DNA of 64,000 bases from contig NZ_PYOC01000014.1 of assembly GCF_003026215.1 (NCBI RefSeq), forward strand, positions 1-64,000, in the 5' to 3' direction. Each line of letters starts with the position of its first letter. The first letter of the stretch is position 1. The position numbers were made by a program, and so were the translations under genes. The DNA is from Photobacterium indicum. GTDB taxonomy: Bacteria; Pseudomonadota; Gammaproteobacteria; Enterobacterales; Vibrionaceae. Shown here piece by piece: positions 62,154 to 64,000 of the stretch. Under the pieces are notes generated by a model. The model was not told the origin of the DNA. It saw only the letters and a program-made list of their open reading frames with translations, and searched no databases.

Positions 62154-63411
62154 AGTTGTCCCATATCAGACGAGAATCTAAGTTTTCTACTGCTAACATT
62201 GTTAAAACCACTACCACTCCAAACGCAATAGCGCCTGGCCCTGGAGTGAAATCCAAAATTTGTCCACGGTCGATCAGCGTTACCATGAGGGAGATAACAA
62301 ATAAATCCATTACCGACCATTTGCCTACCCATTGAATAACACGAAAAGCAAGCATGCGTTGTTTGTGATATATACAGCGTTTAAATTGGATACAAAGCAG
62401 GATGTAAGCCATACCTAAGATCTTAGCGACGGGTACAACAATACTGGCAATAAAGATAATGATTGCTATACCCGTCATGTCTGTTTTTACTAAATAAGCG
62501 ACACCTGAAAAGATCGTATCTTCTGCTCTTTTCCCGTTATTCAAAAATATCGAAATAGGGTATAAGTTTGCAGGGAAAATAAAGACTGTTGCCGCAATTA
62601 AAAAGGCCCATGTTCGTTGAATTGAACGTGGTTTACGGTGATGTAAGAGCGAATCACAGCGAATGCAGTGTGAAGAATAAGCCTGTGTCATATGGCATGT
62701 TTCACAATGAATCTCTTCCAGTGTTTGTAATTGATTATTTATTGGGTTCGTAGATTCATTATCACTTTTAGCCTGTTCGCCAGCTAAAGGTCGAATTGTC
62801 TTAAACGTAGGGTGATCTTTTTCTGGTTGCCATGATTCCCAATAACGGTTTGGGCTAACACGAGTAATAAGTAAAGACATCAACACCTGCAAGATAACCA
62901 AACAATATAGGCCGGGTCCTACGTAGATATCGGCATAATCTTGTACTTTGAAACATGCGATTGCCAAGCTAACTAAGAATACATCGTACATTGCCCAATG
63001 CTTTAAGTGGGTGATTACCCATAAAGATGATTTTAATAAACTAAAATTTTTCACCTTTAACGCTAGCTGAGCACCTAGTACAGACAGGCTAACTAATAAA
63101 GGGGCAATAGAGCTACAAAATAAAATAAGAAGCGCAACGGCAGGAAATTCTGATGCAAGGCTAAATGTACCAGACGGGAGTGTCGCTGGAATCATGACTC
63201 CAAATAAACGTATCGTGATTAACGGAAAAATATGGGTTGGAACAAAAAGGATGAGACAAGCTAAAGCGATGGCGAGTTCGCCACTGAATCGACATTTACC
63301 ACCACGGTAAAGACGTGTGCTACAACGTGGGCAATATGCGCTTTTACCACGAGGTGCTGCATGGGGCATTATAGATAAGTCGCAGCCTGGGCAACGTCGA
63401 GCCATCGACAT
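62146..63411 (-). CDS. letA: LetA (YebS), inner-membrane partner of LetB
   Basis: A 421-residue PqiA-family membrane protein. Two zinc-ribbon-like cysteine groups are visible, one at the N-terminus (CPGCD...CPRC, about 8-31) and one in the middle (CETCHMTQAYSSHCIRC), each followed by four membrane helices. E. coli LetA (427) works with LetB in lipid traffic. The gene overlaps letB. The order letA-letB-rsmF matches enterobacteria. Confidence 0.94.
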   Translation of the reverse strand: MSMARRCPGCDLSIMPHAAPRGKSAYCPRCSTRLYRGGKCRFSGELAIALACLILFVPTHIFPLITIRLFGVMIPATLPSGTFSLASEFPAVALLILFCSSIAPLLVSLSVLGAQLALKVKNFSLLKSSLWVITHLKHWAMYDVFLVSLAIACFKVQDYADIYVGPGLYCLVILQVLMSLLITRVSPNRYWESWQPEKDHPTFKTIRPLAGEQAKSDNESTNPINNQLQTLEEIHCETCHMTQAYSSHCIRCDSLLHHRKPRSIQRTWAFLIAATVFIFPANLYPISIFLNNGKRAEDTIFSGVAYLVKTDMTGIAIIIFIASIVVPVAKILGMAYILLCIQFKRCIYHKQRMLAFRVIQWVGKWSVMDLFVISLMVTLIDRGQILDFTPGPGAIAFGVVVVLTMLAVENLDSRLIWDNYE

Positions 63412-63455
63412 GTTGATGTCATCCTTAATATCAAACCAAATGGGTCGGGTATATG

Positions 63456-63482
63456 ATAATGGCCTTATTTAAAGGCCATTAT
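63456..63482. repeat. 11-bp inverted repeat between the ABC gene and letA
   Basis: ATAATGGCCTT / AAGGCCATTAT with a 5-base loop. No T run on the minus strand, so it may be an RNA processing or attenuation hairpin. Confidence 0.55.
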
Positions 63483-63504
63483 TCAATTGAAAACGAACAC
63501 TATA

Positions 63505-64000
63505 TTATTTTGAGTTCATTCTGGCTACTGCCAAGTTATCTTCACTGGTATTACCATCAAGCTTTTTATGATCAATAACTTGTGTATTGTGCGTTTCTTG
63601 ACCATTTTCATTGGTGTTGTTACTGATCACGTCTGAAACCAGCACTGATTGATGTTTTTCATCAGGTGATTGCACAGAACCATATAAAGTTTGGTATAAG
63701 CCTTTCTCATTAACAAGTTCTTTATGTGTACCTGTCTGGCTTACTTGCCCATCTTCGAGCACGTATATTAAATCAGCTTGCTTAACCGCAGATAAACGGT
63801 GCGCAACAATAAGAGTTGTTTTGCCGACTAAAAATTCATTCAAAGCAGTATGTAGCGCGGCTTCTGTTGCTGTATCTAAAGCTGACGTTGCTTCATCAAG
63901 TATGACAAACTCAGGATCAGACAAGACCATACGTGCAATAGCAAGACGTTGTCGCTGCCCACCTGATAAGCGAATACCTTGACGGCCAATTTCAGTGTCT
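63505..64000 (-). CDS. ABC transporter ATPase domain, C-terminal part (cut by window edge)
   Basis: The end of an ABC protein; the 5' part lies beyond 64000. The ABC signature LSGGQRQRLAIAR is followed by Walker B FVILDEATSALD and the H-loop IVAHRLSAVK, the order of fused exporter ATPases (MsbA/MdlB or type-1-secretion-like). About 50 residues of a charged tail follow the ATPase fold (DEKHQSVLVSD...NSK), which is unusual for MsbA itself. The frame continues to the window edge without a stop. Substrate not predictable. Confidence 0.85.
   Translation of the reverse strand, partial: DTEIGRQGIRLSGGQRQRLAIARMVLSDPEFVILDEATSALDTATEAALHTALNEFLVGKTTLIVAHRLSAVKQADLIYVLEDGQVSQTGTHKELVNEKGLYQTLYGSVQSPDEKHQSVLVSDVISNNTNENGQETHNTQVIDHKKLDGNTSEDNLAVARMNSK

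Overview
The window reads as a chromosomal segment of a marine gamma-proteobacterium of the Vibrionaceae, most likely Photobacterium (inference). The reasons are a V. cholerae-type CNT nucleoside transporter, E. coli-like gene orders (moeA-moeB, letA-letB-rsmF, yjjI-yjjW), moderately low GC, many U-tailed hairpin terminators, and scattered short repeats. No rRNA, tRNA, CRISPR array, prophage or complete insertion sequence was seen.

Layout. 1-8.8 kb: a nucleoside transporter with CRP-type sites, moeB and moeA (molybdenum cofactor), folE, a LysR regulator, the glycyl-radical pair yjjI/yjjW and a DUF333 lipoprotein. 9-21.8 kb: an L,D-transpeptidase, a chemoreceptor, a TerC/Alx protein behind a probable yybP-ykoY leader, a stand-alone FabH, a Gfo/Idh/MocA oxidoreductase, a DASS transporter, two tiny overlapping ORFs, a SanA-like protein and malic enzyme. 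22.1-39.7 kb: the main accessory block. A sigma54 activator (YgeV-like) faces ygeW-ygeX-ygeY-hyuA-yqeA, followed by a GltD-like iron-sulfur flavoprotein and pyruvate:flavodoxin oxidoreductase, then mocA/ygfJ, yqeC and yqeB, the maturation genes of selenium-dependent molybdenum hydroxylases.

39.7-43.7 kb is a patchwork: a MauE/DoxX-like membrane protein, a 31-residue membrane ORF, a single-domain response regulator paired with a DUF4116 repeat protein, and small genes separated by attC-like inverted repeats that may be integron cassettes without an integrase. 43.7-59.4 kb holds a diguanylate cyclase, a 1098-residue secreted protein, several small enzymes, a D-Ala-D-Ala ligase, two cold-shock proteins, yeeX, a MipA/OmpV protein, azoR and rsmF. 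59.5-64 kb holds letB, letA and the end of an ABC exporter cut by the window edge.

The central block can be read as one anaerobic pathway. Ureido compounds from purine breakdown are opened (HyuA, YgeY) and decarbamoylated (YgeW). The carbamoyl phosphate yields ATP (YqeA). Diaminopropionate becomes pyruvate and ammonia (YgeX). Pyruvate is oxidised by NifJ, with electrons possibly passed to NAD(P) by the flavoprotein beside it. The sigma54-like promoter with dyad sites in front of ygeW fits control by the divergent activator. The upstream purine enzymes and the Se-Mo hydroxylase are not in the window. The pathway is inferred from gene families; only the motifs, gene order and DNA sites are read directly.
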